A stretch of DNA of 64,000 bases from Phycisphaerales bacterium (GTDB taxonomy: Bacteria > Planctomycetota > Phycisphaerae > Phycisphaerales > UBA1924). The DNA is taken from positions 62,001 through 126,000 of the forward strand of contig JANQNW010000023.1 of assembly GCA_028279375.1 (NCBI GenBank). The letters are read 5' to 3'. This document shows, one piece after another, positions 51,118-59,661 of the stretch. The number at the start of each line of letters is the position of its first letter. The first letter of the stretch is position 1. The notes below the pieces were generated by a model that saw nothing but the letters and a program-made list of their open reading frames with translations, searched no databases and was not told the DNA's origin. A program made the position numbers and the translations under genes.

Positions 51118-51663
51118 CTACGAGGGCACGTCAATCAGCCGGAATTCGCCGTCTGCCGGCCAGAGGAGAGCGGCAGTCAGCCGATCCGCCCTCGTCAGGG
51201 CCCCTGGATTCAAGCGACGCAAGCCCTCGATCACCTCATCTCGGGGCCGGTGCGTGTGTCCGTGGAGGAAGTAGTCATAGCCCTGCCCCGGCGCCAGACG
51301 CTCGAAGCGATCCAGATGGCCGTGGTGAGCGAGCAGCCGCCTGCCTTCCATCAGGTAGCTGCCCGCCGGATGATCGACGCCAACTCCGATTGACTCCGCG
51401 TAGCGACGCCCGGAGTCCGTGTCGAAGTCCATGTTGCCCCAGAGCAGTCTCGAGGGGATCGTTCGTCCGTCATCGGCGGACAGCCCCGCGAGCGCGTCGA
51501 TCACGCTTATGGAGCAGACATCTCCCAGGTGCAGCAGCGCATCGGCGCCTCCCTCGATCAACAGACTGACGGCGCGCCTCGTGATCTCGGCGTCGCCATG
51601 CGAATCAGAGAGCAGGCCCAGGCATGTCCCCGGAAGCTCGATGTCAGCTCGAGGCGCATTCAC
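51118..51663 (-). CDS. YfcE/MJ0936-type metallophosphoesterase
   Basis: A 181-residue calcineurin-like phosphodiesterase. The metal ligands are in order: LLSDSHGD, LHLGDV, LLWGNMDFD, LLAHHGH and LHGHTHRP with LNPGA after it. These small enzymes hydrolyse phosphodiesters such as cyclic nucleotides in vitro. The start overlaps the stop of the lipoprotein gene (ATGA). Confidence 0.9.
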   Translation of the reverse strand: MNAPRADIELPGTCLGLLSDSHGDAEITRRAVSLLIEGGADALLHLGDVCSISVIDALAGLSADDGRTIPSRLLWGNMDFDTDSGRRYAESIGVGVDHPAGSYLMEGRRLLAHHGHLDRFERLAPGQGYDYFLHGHTHRPRDEVIEGLRRLNPGALTRADRLTAALLWPADGEFRLIDVPS

Positions 51664-52733
51664 GGCGCTGCGCCTTCGATCGGAGATCGACCGGCGACGA
51701 TCCGGTCGCGCGCGCCCGCGCTGACGATCGCGCGCAGGAACGTGCTGTACTCGCGCTCCGCTTCGTCGAGGTCGTCGTTGAAGTACGTCAGGAAGACCTC
51801 CGGGCCGACGCGTCGGCGCAGCGCAAGGGCCGCGCGCCGTGGACCGATGCGATCCGCCATCGTCTCGCCCAGGCGTCCCTCGGCGGCGTCCAGGATCACA
51901 TTGCGAAGGGCGCTCCGATATCGACCGCCGGCGCCCTCATTCAGGAAGTGCACGAGCGCCCACGCCTGGGCGTAGAAGTTCAGCGTCGCGCCGGCCGGCC
52001 CATTCAGAGAGTCCCTTGGCGTCTCCCCGAGAAGCTCGCGCAGCGAGAGAAGTCGCCCCGCGGCCTCCGCTGCGCGCAGCTGGTCGAAACGCTCTACGTT
52101 GGACCAGGGCAGGAAGACCGGCTGCTCTCGGCTCCATTTGTGCCCTTCCATGAACGACGCAACGCCCTCTTCCAGCCACACCGGCAGGCCATCAGAGAAT
52201 GTGCGCTGTGTGTACTGATGCCAGCCCTCGTGCGCCGCGATCGCCAGTGTGTCGAAGAGGCCAATGTCGTAGAGCACGGCGATGCCGCGCGTCGCATACC
52301 CCCCGCGCTGGATCCGCAGGAATGGTTCAGCGTCGTGTCCGAGGAGCCGCTTGGTCAGGCGCACCCACTGCGGGCGATTATCGACCAGATAGGTGTCAAG
52401 GCGCTGCGGCGGTCCCGGAAGCGCACAAATCGCTGAGCGATAGTGCGACATCGCGTCCTCCAGGAAGGGGGGAAGTCGCTCGACCAGCACGCGATCGGTC
52501 TCGGTGGTGTAGATGCGATAGTGCTCAGTGCGAATGACGGCGCCAGTCACACCCGTCCAACTCCAAGGCTCTGTCGAGAGCACGGCGGACGAGCGGTCAA
52601 TGACCGACGCCGACGATGACGGGCGCGGGTTCGACGAGGCGGATGAGGACGGCGCGACATCGCCGGCGCAACTGAGGATGCCGAGGCAGAGAGCGCCGAG
52701 CGCGAGAACGCGCATCAGCGCGACTCGGTTCAT
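51660..52733 (-). CDS. Lipoprotein with HExxH metallopeptidase-like domain (DUF1570-like)
   Basis: A 357-residue protein with a lipoprotein signal (LGILSC22, followed by Ala), so it is predicted to be lipid-anchored. A Ser/Pro-rich linker (about 24-50) precedes a domain with H168-E-G-W-H172 and, 16-17 residues later, E188/E189 in LPVWLEEGVASFMEG. This is the HExxH-E gluzincin arrangement of the DUF1570-like families common in planctomycetes. Peptidase activity is plausible but unproven. It overlaps valS and the phosphodiesterase gene by ATGA on both sides. Confidence 0.8.
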   Translation of the reverse strand: MNRVALMRVLALGALCLGILSCAGDVAPSSSASSNPRPSSSASVIDRSSAVLSTEPWSWTGVTGAVIRTEHYRIYTTETDRVLVERLPPFLEDAMSHYRSAICALPGPPQRLDTYLVDNRPQWVRLTKRLLGHDAEPFLRIQRGGYATRGIAVLYDIGLFDTLAIAAHEGWHQYTQRTFSDGLPVWLEEGVASFMEGHKWSREQPVFLPWSNVERFDQLRAAEAAGRLLSLRELLGETPRDSLNGPAGATLNFYAQAWALVHFLNEGAGGRYRSALRNVILDAAEGRLGETMADRIGPRRAALALRRRVGPEVFLTYFNDDLDEAEREYSTFLRAIVSAGARDRIVAGRSPIEGAAP

Positions 52734-55700
52734 TGAAGAGCCTCCAGACTCTTCCGTGCGGCGTCGAGCTCCGACTCGAGCCCGGCAAGCTGATTGCGCG
52801 TCTGCTCAACAAGATGCGCCGGCGCTTTCTCCGTGTACCCGGGATTGCTCAGACGTTTCTGCAGCGTGGCGATCGATCCCTCGAGTTCTTCGATCTGCCG
52901 CGACAGGCGCTCGCGCTCGGCGTCCGAGCCGCCGGCGCTCTCGTCCTGCAGATCGCTCAGTCTGAACTCGCGCGCGTCGAATGTGAACGAAGACGCCGCG
53001 CCCTCTGGATCTGAGGCGACGACGGCCGCCAACCCGGCGAGCGTCTCGACGAATCCGTCACCAGCCTTCACTTCATCGAGCATCGGCTGATCGACGTGCA
53101 GCGTGATGCGGCGGCGCGGCTGCACCTGCTGCTGCGCGCGCACCTCACGAACCGCTGCGACCAGATCGCGTAGCCGATCAATGCCCGATTCGATCGGTTC
53201 ATCCCGGAAATCGCCTGCGACCTCCGGCCAGGGCGCCTGACAGATCAACTCAGAATCCGGAAGCCCGACGCCCGGAAGATCGCCCGCCGGCGTCGCGCGC
53301 AGGTGCTCGTGAATCGCCTCCGTGACGAATGGCGCGATGGGGTGCAGCAGACGGAGAATCGCGTCCAGCGCGGCTCTCAGCACCGCCTGCTGGGCGGGTC
53401 GCTGGCGCACCGTCGGCTTGATCGCCTCCAGGTACCAGTCGCAGAAGTCGCGCCACATCAGGTCGTACATCGCCTGGGCGTAGACGCTGAACTGATACGT
53501 GCGAAGCGCCTCCTCGACGGTGTCGATCGTGGATCGCAGACGAGAGAGCATCCATCGATCCACCGGCGACAGGTCGTCGCTGTCGATCGCCTGCCCGTTC
53601 GTCAGCTTCGTCTCCGCCTCGTCGAGCATCATCATGGTGAAACGCGAGGCGTTCCAGAGCTTGTTGCAGAATCGCTTGCCCAGGTCGAACTTCGGCGATG
53701 TGTTCTTGCCGGACTGCTCGTCCCGCTCGACGGGCATACGCACGTCCTGCGTCTGCGTCGTCATCTGACAGAGCGTAAAGCGCAGCGCATCAGCGCCGTG
53801 CAGATGAATGATGTCGCGCGGGTCCACGCCGTTGCCGAGCGACTTGCTCATCTTGCGGCCTTCGCCGTCCTGGATCATCGCATGGATGTACACATCGTCG
53901 AAGGGCACATCGCCGCCCTTGAAGTAACGATTGAACATCACCATGCGCGACACCCAGAGCGTGATGATCTCGCGCGCTGTTGTCAGGACGCTCGTCGGAT
54001 TGAACGCATCGAGCAGGGGCGTGTCTTCCGGCCAGCCCATAGTGGACATCGGCCACAGCGCCGATGAAAACCACGTGTCGAGCACGTCAGGATCACGCAC
54101 CCAGCCTTCGGACTCGATCATCTCAACGAGCTCGCGATCCTCACCCTCAGGATCACGAATGCAGACGAAGAAGGCGCCCATGTCGAGATTCTCCTTCTCG
54201 ACACGCTCCAGCGGCACGAACTCGCCGCGATACTGAATCGCCACGCGCTCCGCCCGCGCCAGCTTCATCCATCTCGAGACGCCTTCCGCGAGCTCTGCCT
54301 CGGAAACGCGTCCAATGGCTGGGTCATACGTGCGCCACACTGGGATCCGATGACCCCACCAGAGCTGGCGGCTGATGCACCAGTCGCGAATGTTGTCGTG
54401 CCACGTCTCGTATGACTTCGCATAGCGATCGGGATAGAACGTCATCGTTCCGTCCGAGTCGAATCGCTCCGCCGGATTGCCGTCGCCGCGCTCGCATCCC
54501 TTGTACCAACCGCCTTCATGGGAGCGTTGGCGCCCATTCAGGGCGCGCTGGGCGCCGCCAGTCAGGCGGTCGTCCGTGACCTTCACATACCATTGATCGC
54601 TCAGGTAGGGCTCGATCGGCACGTGGCTGCGATAGCTGTGTCCGACGCCATGCGAGTAGTCGCGCTTGTCGGCCAGCAATCCGAGCTCATCGAAGCGCTG
54701 GACGACCCCGGCGCGCGCGTCCTCGCGGGAGAGGCCGAGAAACACCGTGGCGTCGCCGACATCCTCCCAGCCGTGCTCATCGCTGATCGAGGCGTCCGGC
54801 GCCATCACGTTGATCGCCGCGAGATCATGCCGGTTCCCGATCTCCCAGTCATTCGGATCGTGGGCGGGCGTCACCTTCAGGAATCCGCTTGCGTACTTCG
54901 CCTTTGGATCAACGCCCTCAGCGTCCGGATCCTTCGCGGGGAGGACGACGTAGTCATCCGCGATCACTGGGATCACGCGATTTACGAACGGGAGCTTCGC
55001 GTGCGCTCCGGCGTCGCGCAGCGCGGGCCAGCGAGGATCACTCGGATTCACGGCGACCGCTGTATCGCCGAGATACGTCTCCGGTCGCGTGGTCGCGACC
55101 GTCACATGCTCGAGCGTGGATCCGTCAGGCAGCGCCACACGCAATGGCTCGCCGTCGGCGTCAACAATCGGATAGCGCAGGTAGTAGAAGAATCCGTCGA
55201 TCTCGATATTGTCGACCTCGTCGTCCGCCAGCGCCGTCTGCGTCACTGGATCCCAGTTGACGAGTCGCTTGCCGCGATAGATCAGGCCGTCTTTGAAGAG
55301 TTGGAAGAACGCCTCGCGCACAGCCTTCGCGCAGACGTCATCCATGGTGAAGCGCCAGCGCTCCCAGTCGCAGGAGCAACCCATCTCGAGAAGCTGACCC
55401 TTGATGGTCTCCTCGTACTCGTCCTTCCACTCCTGCACACGCCCGATAAACTCGTCGCGCTCGAAGTCCGTGCGCTTTCGTCCCTCCTCGGCGATGAGTC
55501 GTTTCTCGACGACCGTCTGCGTGGCGATGCCGGCGTGGTCGGCGCCGGGCATCCAAAGAGTCTCGAAACCCATCATGCGATGGGAGCGAATAAGCACGTC
55601 CTGAAGCGTATTGTTGAGCGCGTGACCCAGGTGCAACGCCGCAGTCACGTTCGGCGGCGGAATGACGACGCTGTACCCCTGACGATCGCCATTCAGGACG

Positions 55701-55825
55701 GCGTCCGGATCGGCGCGGAATGCGTCAGCGTCGCTCCAGCGGGTCGTGATGCGCTGCTCGTGATCCTCCGGGCGGTACGTCTTCGGGAGGCTCATTTCGG
55801 CGGATTGGTCCGTCGTCTGATTCAT
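52730..55825 (-). CDS. valS: Valyl-tRNA synthetase
   Basis: A 1031-residue class I aminoacyl-tRNA synthetase charging tRNA-Val. PPNVTAALHLGHALN holds the HIGH signature (HLGH), MPGADHAGIATQ follows, and GRKMSKSLGNGVDP holds KMSKS. The editing domain (about 210-400) has TVATTRPETYLGDTAV. The C-terminal about 75 residues form the tRNA-binding coiled coil (RERLSRQIEELEG). ATG 55823-55825 is the first convincing start; the frame extends 34 codons upstream with a divergent gene there. A second ATG ten codons on is possible. No T-box or leader is seen. Confidence 0.97.
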   Translation of the reverse strand: MNQTTDQSAEMSLPKTYRPEDHEQRITTRWSDADAFRADPDAVLNGDRQGYSVVIPPPNVTAALHLGHALNNTLQDVLIRSHRMMGFETLWMPGADHAGIATQTVVEKRLIAEEGRKRTDFERDEFIGRVQEWKDEYEETIKGQLLEMGCSCDWERWRFTMDDVCAKAVREAFFQLFKDGLIYRGKRLVNWDPVTQTALADDEVDNIEIDGFFYYLRYPIVDADGEPLRVALPDGSTLEHVTVATTRPETYLGDTAVAVNPSDPRWPALRDAGAHAKLPFVNRVIPVIADDYVVLPAKDPDAEGVDPKAKYASGFLKVTPAHDPNDWEIGNRHDLAAINVMAPDASISDEHGWEDVGDATVFLGLSREDARAGVVQRFDELGLLADKRDYSHGVGHSYRSHVPIEPYLSDQWYVKVTDDRLTGGAQRALNGRQRSHEGGWYKGCERGDGNPAERFDSDGTMTFYPDRYAKSYETWHDNIRDWCISRQLWWGHRIPVWRTYDPAIGRVSEAELAEGVSRWMKLARAERVAIQYRGEFVPLERVEKENLDMGAFFVCIRDPEGEDRELVEMIESEGWVRDPDVLDTWFSSALWPMSTMGWPEDTPLLDAFNPTSVLTTAREIITLWVSRMVMFNRYFKGGDVPFDDVYIHAMIQDGEGRKMSKSLGNGVDPRDIIHLHGADALRFTLCQMTTQTQDVRMPVERDEQSGKNTSPKFDLGKRFCNKLWNASRFTMMMLDEAETKLTNGQAIDSDDLSPVDRWMLSRLRSTIDTVEEALRTYQFSVYAQAMYDLMWRDFCDWYLEAIKPTVRQRPAQQAVLRAALDAILRLLHPIAPFVTEAIHEHLRATPAGDLPGVGLPDSELICQAPWPEVAGDFRDEPIESGIDRLRDLVAAVREVRAQQQVQPRRRITLHVDQPMLDEVKAGDGFVETLAGLAAVVASDPEGAASSFTFDAREFRLSDLQDESAGGSDAERERLSRQIEELEGSIATLQKRLSNPGYTEKAPAHLVEQTRNQLAGLESELDAARKSLEALQ

Positions 55826-55918
55826 GCGATCGGCCCGGTTATTCCGGGGCTTTCCTTTCCAGTGGGCTCTTTGCCTTGAGCGGCCAAGTGTAGCGGGACG
55901 ATACCCTGATCGGGCTTT

Positions 55919-56947
55919 ATGACGCATTCAACGGACAATACGCCCAGGCCTGAGCGGAGCTTCCTGACGCTCGCCTCCGTCTCCACACTCGGAGTCGTGC
56001 TGCTGCTGATCGGTGTCATCGTCGTCCGCGGCATGCTCGCCGGAGGCGGACCGAAATCCGCATCCGGCGCCTCGCCGAATCCGCTCAGCGCGGAGGCCGT
56101 CGAAGCTGTCCTGGACTCCGCCCGCGTGTATTTGAAGAAAGGTGAACCGGGGAAGGCGCAGGCAATTCTCCGGGAGGCGATCGAGCAGGATCAGTACGTA
56201 CAGGATCTGCGAACGCTCTATGCAGAGGTGCTTCTGGGAGAGGGTCTGGTTGATGAGGCGTACTCGCAATACCTGCACGCCATCGCCATCGGACCGGTGC
56301 ATGCAGAGCTCCACTTCGCGGCCGGCGTCGTCGCCAACAAGACCGGAAGCCACATCAAGGCCGAGGAGCACTTCTGGCAGGCGCAGAGCCTCGCTCCTTC
56401 GAATCCGAAGCACCCGATCTATCTCGCGCAGGTGCAGCGGAATACGGGCAAGGTGGATGAGGCGAAAAAGAGCCTCATCATCGCGGGCAAGCTCGATCCG
56501 AATGTCGCCGTCGTCTGGGGAACACTCGCTGGCATCGCGCTCGACGAAAACAAGCTCTCCGTGGCGGCCGGTCACATCCGCCGTGCTCGAGAGCTCGAGC
56601 CTTCGAGCCTCACGTGGCGCCTGCTCGAAGCCAAGATCATCAGGCGCGGCAATGATCCGGAAGCGGCGCTCACACTGCTCAACGCGCTCCCTGAGCGCGA
56701 GCGTCTCTCCAACAAGGCGCTCCTCGAGGAGATCGCACTGTGCTACGGCATGTTGAGCAAGCCGGAGGCGCCGGCGCGACTCTATGGCGCCGCCGTCGAG
56801 GCGAATCCGAATGACCTCGACCTGCTGATGCACGCCGCTGAGTGGAACAAGCGAGCGGGTCAGCGCGACGTCGCCCTCACCTACGCCCGCCGCGCCCACC
56901 GACTCGGGCATCAGGAGGCGCAGGCCTTCGTGGACAGCCTCGAATAG
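55919..56947 (+). CDS. Membrane-anchored TPR repeat protein
   Basis: A 342-residue protein. A short basic/polar N-terminus and one helix (about residues 18-40, VSTLGVVLLLIGVIVVRGML) anchor it; a Gly/Ser-rich linker follows. Residues about 55-340 are at least seven TPR-like units (for example ARVYLKKGEPGKAQAILREA, LHFAAGVVANKTGSHIKAEE, LAGIALDENKLSVAAGHIRR). TPR proteins assemble complexes; the partner is unknown. It is divergent from valS with 93 bases between starts and is followed by queE. Confidence 0.85.
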   Translation: MTHSTDNTPRPERSFLTLASVSTLGVVLLLIGVIVVRGMLAGGGPKSASGASPNPLSAEAVEAVLDSARVYLKKGEPGKAQAILREAIEQDQYVQDLRTLYAEVLLGEGLVDEAYSQYLHAIAIGPVHAELHFAAGVVANKTGSHIKAEEHFWQAQSLAPSNPKHPIYLAQVQRNTGKVDEAKKSLIIAGKLDPNVAVVWGTLAGIALDENKLSVAAGHIRRARELEPSSLTWRLLEAKIIRRGNDPEAALTLLNALPERERLSNKALLEEIALCYGMLSKPEAPARLYGAAVEANPNDLDLLMHAAEWNKRAGQRDVALTYARRAHRLGHQEAQAFVDSLE

Positions 56948-56974
56948 GCCCGGATCAGACGAGACGGACGCGTC

Positions 56975-56980
56975 TATACT
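56975..56980 (+). promoter_or_regulatory. Near-consensus -10 box eight bases before queE
   Basis: TATACT lies at 56975-56980, with 8 bases to the queE ATG (56989). Transcription would start at or next to the start codon, giving a leaderless message. The -35 element is not clear, and no ribosome site is present. Confidence 0.45.
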
Positions 56981-56988
56981 CCGGCCCG

Positions 56989-57681
56989 ATGGCCGACACC
57001 CTTCGAATCAACGAGGTGTTTCATTCGATCCAGGGGGAATCGACACGCGCGGGATGTCGCTGCGTGTTCATTCGTCTCGCCGGCTGTCATCTTCGATGTG
57101 TCTACTGCGACACGGAGTACGCCTTCAAGGGAGGTGAAACCCGCTCGATCGACGAGCTTCTCGATGAGGTGCTCGCGATCGATTGCGAGCTCGTTGAGAT
57201 CACCGGAGGCGAGCCGCTCCTGCAGACGCGCGTCTTCGACCTGATGCGCCGACTGTGCGAGGCTGGACGCACCGTGCTCGTCGAGACATCCGGCGCCTGT
57301 GACATCGATGGCGACGGCGCCTGCGACGAGCGTGTCATCCGCATCGTCGATCTGAAGACGCCTGATTCCGGCGAGTGCGACCGCAACGACTGGACCAACA
57401 TCGATCGCCTGCGATCACACGACGAGATCAAGTTCGTGGTCTGCTCGCGTGGCGACTACGAGTGGGCGCGCGGCGTCATCGCTGAGCATCGCTTGCAGGA
57501 TCGCGTCGCGAGCGTCCTGATGTCTCCGGTGCACGCCCAGCCGGCCGGCGATGAGATTCGCGGGCATCCCGGATTGCATCCCCGCGCACTGGCCGAGTGG
57601 ATCCTCGAAGACAAGCTCGACGTCCGCATGCAGTCGCAACTTCACAAGCTGATCTGGGATCCGCAGACGCGGGGAGTCTGA
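56989..57681 (+). CDS. queE: 7-carboxy-7-deazaguanine synthase
   Basis: QueE is a radical SAM enzyme that converts 6-carboxytetrahydropterin to 7-carboxy-7-deazaguanine in preQ0/queuosine synthesis. The 230-residue protein has NEVFHSIQGEST, the cluster motif CHLRCVYCD (CxxxCxxC), EITGGEPLLQ, VETSGACDIDG and DLKTPDS. The C-terminal SPVHAQPAGDE and LQLHKLIWDP-like QLHKLIWDP (usually HK-iw) complete the family pattern. The ATG is fixed by the MADTLRINEVFHSIQGE opening and lies 8 bases after TATACT. Its stop is 2 bases from that of the convergent STAS gene. Confidence 0.95.
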   Translation: MADTLRINEVFHSIQGESTRAGCRCVFIRLAGCHLRCVYCDTEYAFKGGETRSIDELLDEVLAIDCELVEITGGEPLLQTRVFDLMRRLCEAGRTVLVETSGACDIDGDGACDERVIRIVDLKTPDSGECDRNDWTNIDRLRSHDEIKFVVCSRGDYEWARGVIAEHRLQDRVASVLMSPVHAQPAGDEIRGHPGLHPRALAEWILEDKLDVRMQSQLHKLIWDPQTRGV

Positions 57682-57683
57682 CG

Positions 57684-58019
57684 TCAGTCGCCCGCTTTGC
57701 GCAGTGCGTCATCGAGATCGAGCGCGATCGTGAATCGCCGTCGCACGCCGGTGACGTCGAGAATTCCCTCGATGCGGTCATTGATCAGGAGCACGAGTCG
57801 CTCGGACCGGTCACTGGTGACTTCCAGGAGCATCTGCAGCGCGACCGAGGTGAACATCTCGATCTTCGTCAGGTCCAGCACAACGCCTTCCGGGGAAGCG
57901 TCCGATGCGCGATCGATGCCCTTGCGAGCGTCGTCGATCGTGGCGTAGTTGAGGTCGCCGGCGAAACGAAGCACGCGACCGCCCTGGTCTTCCGTAAGCT
58001 CCAGCGTGTTCAACTCCAT
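57684..58019 (-). CDS. STAS-domain protein (anti-sigma factor antagonist-like)
   Basis: A 111-residue single-domain STAS protein. VLRFAGDLNYATIDDARKG and GVVLDLTKIEMFTSVALQML match SpoIIAA-type antagonists; S58 in FTSVA is at the phosphorylation position, although the usual D-S-S/T-G context is F-T-S-V. ATG 58017-58019 is preferred for AGAGGA upstream over a TTG six codons earlier. No kinase or phosphatase partner is nearby; it sits between queE and queD on the opposite strand. Confidence 0.8.
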   Translation of the reverse strand: MELNTLELTEDQGGRVLRFAGDLNYATIDDARKGIDRASDASPEGVVLDLTKIEMFTSVALQMLLEVTSDRSERLVLLINDRIEGILDVTGVRRRFTIALDLDDALRKAGD

Positions 58020-58124
58020 AGCCGAGGTCCTCTTCAAACTCAGGTCGCCGCTCTCTCCCGCGGCGTCGTGGCCGGGGCGTCAACGGGGCGCCCTCCGCCC
58101 GATTCTCTATCGTCCTGCGCCCTG

Positions 58125-58130
58125 TAGAAT
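58125..58130 (+). promoter_or_regulatory. -10 box eight bases before queD
   Basis: TAGAAT (58125-58130) is followed by 8 bases and then the queD ATG, the same spacing as at queE, consistent with a leaderless transcript. The -35 element is weak (TTCTCT at 58103-58108). Confidence 0.45.
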
Positions 58131-58138
58131 CGTCAACG

Positions 58139-58501
58139 ATGCATGTTCGACTGGTCAAAACATTCGGCTTCGAAGCCGCTCACTTTCTTCCTTGTTTTCC
58201 CGAGGGGCACAAGTGTAGGCGCATGCACGGCCACTCTTTCCGCGTTGAGGTGGTCGTCGAGGGGGACATCGATCCCGATGAGGGCTTTCTGATCGACTAT
58301 GGCGACATCAAGCAGGCCATTAAGCCCCTCGAGGCTGCTCTGGATCACCGGGTCCTCAACGAGATCGAGGGTCTCGAGAATCCGACCAGTGAAATGATCG
58401 CCGTCTGGATCTGGAGAAAGCTCGAGCCGACGCTCCCACTCCTCGCCGAGGTCGTGGTGCATGAAACCTGCACGAGCCGGTGTCATTACACGGGTTCCTG
58501 A
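58139..58501 (+). CDS. queD: 6-carboxy-5,6,7,8-tetrahydropterin synthase
   Basis: QueD converts dihydroneopterin triphosphate to 6-carboxytetrahydropterin, the step before QueE. The 120-residue protein has FEAAHFLP with the first zinc His, CRRMHGHSF (the C-x3-H-G-H catalytic Cys and two zinc His), FLIDYGDIKQAIKPL, LDHRVLN and, near the end, PTSEMIAVWIW and the Glu/Thr pair VHETCTSR. It is of normal length. No ribosome site is visible. Confidence 0.95.
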   Translation: MHVRLVKTFGFEAAHFLPCFPEGHKCRRMHGHSFRVEVVVEGDIDPDEGFLIDYGDIKQAIKPLEAALDHRVLNEIEGLENPTSEMIAVWIWRKLEPTLPLLAEVVVHETCTSRCHYTGS

Positions 58502-58533
58502 CCTGACAGCGGAATTGCCTGGTCAAAACCGAG

Positions 58534-58582
58534 ACGACCCTCACGGCGCGACGGGACAAACAAAGCACACCGTGAGGGTCGT
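58534..58582. terminator. Long inverted repeat between queD and the convergent exported-protein gene
   Basis: A perfect 13-bp stem (58534-58546 with 58570-58582, ACGACCCTCACGG and its complement) around a 23-base loop. There is no strong T-run on either side, but the position between convergent genes suits a bidirectional terminator. Confidence 0.6.
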
Positions 58583-58629
58583 TCGATTCTGGATCGACGC
58601 GCCGCTCTCGCAGCGCATCAGATGTTGTC

Positions 58630-59274
58630 TTACTCGTCGCCGGCTTCGGCGAGGTCCGCCTCCTCCTTCGGAAGCACCGTGATCAGCGATGACGGGCTCA
58701 CTGAGTGCGGTTTAAAGATCCGCGTCACGGGCTCGCCGCGATTCGGGTCCATCACACGCATCTTGTACGGCCGTCGCGGGACCTCGTCATTGAGGCGAAT
58801 CGTCGCGCGAGGCGTCGGTGTCGACGGGCCGTACATCGCATCGCCCTCATCGCGCAGATGCATGGGGTTGACGTGCGTCCGAACGCCTCCCACCCAACCC
58901 TGCTCCTTGAGCCACTGATTGCGGGCGTACTCAAGATGCTGGAGACCGCGATTGTCGATGCGCTCCCAGGGGTTGATTTCAATGAGCTGCGTGTTCACAC
59001 GCACCAGAATCAGATCATTCACATGATCCGCGGCCGCGCCGTAGGACGCCGGACCGGGCTCTGGAAAGACCTGCTCTGCGATCGGTGTGCGTGAACCAAT
59101 TGGCGAGCGACTCATCCAGACGCGTCCGAGCTCCGGGCGATGCACGCTGTCCACGCGGCCAGCCGGATACGGCGCCTGCTCGGCGAGCACGGCGTCTCGC
59201 GCAACGCGCACATAGGATCGATCTGAAGCTACAACACTGAGCGCCACCACGGACGCTGTCACAAAAAAACTCAT
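58630..59274 (-). CDS. Exported protein of unknown function
   Basis: A 214-residue protein. GGAGATC lies 8-9 bases before ATG 59272-59274, and the first 17 residues (MSFFVTASVVALSVVAS) form a signal peptide. The rest is a soluble, Pro/Arg-rich region with segments LILVRVNTQLIEINPWERI, RNQWLKEQGWVGGVRTHVN and TRIFKPHSVSPSSLITVL and an acidic end. No domain recognised. It is monocistronic: the gap from 59275 to 59661 separates it from the next leftward gene and holds only that gene's terminator. Confidence 0.7.
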   Translation of the reverse strand: MSFFVTASVVALSVVASDRSYVRVARDAVLAEQAPYPAGRVDSVHRPELGRVWMSRSPIGSRTPIAEQVFPEPGPASYGAAADHVNDLILVRVNTQLIEINPWERIDNRGLQHLEYARNQWLKEQGWVGGVRTHVNPMHLRDEGDAMYGPSTPTPRATIRLNDEVPRRPYKMRVMDPNRGEPVTRIFKPHSVSPSSLITVLPKEEADLAEAGDE

Positions 59275-59466
59275 GTCGAACTGATCTCCAATTGTCTTTG
59301 ACGGCCGCACGCATCGCATCTCTGCGACGCCGCGACGGGCGGGCGTTCCTGGCTGACGCCCGACGCTCCTTGCGCGTCACCTGCAGAATGACCACGCGCT
59401 TGAGCAATTCAAGCGGAATAACGCGAGATTGACATCGACCTCGCGCTCTGAAACGCAACGTCCGAC

Positions 59467-59505
59467 AAAAAAGCACCCCGCACGAACCAAGGGCCCGTAC
59501 GGGGT
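59467..59505 (-). terminator. Probable terminator for the glycosyltransferase operon
   Basis: ACCCCG (59475-59480) pairs with CGGGGT (59500-59505), extended after one mismatch by ACG/CGT. Read leftward it is followed by TTTTTT (plus 59467-59472). It lies about 160 bases after the stop at 59662. Confidence 0.6.
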
Positions 59506-59661
59506 AGAGGGGAGAAAGATGCAGTCGCATTATCCAGAGGACCGCCCCTCCGGTCAACAGAAACCGTGGGGCTCCGCGGCCTCGATTCAGATCTTGTCGT
59601 TATCAGGCTGCGCCACGGACGCCTGGCCCATAAGAAGGCTGGATCGGCGCCCTCAGTCGAT

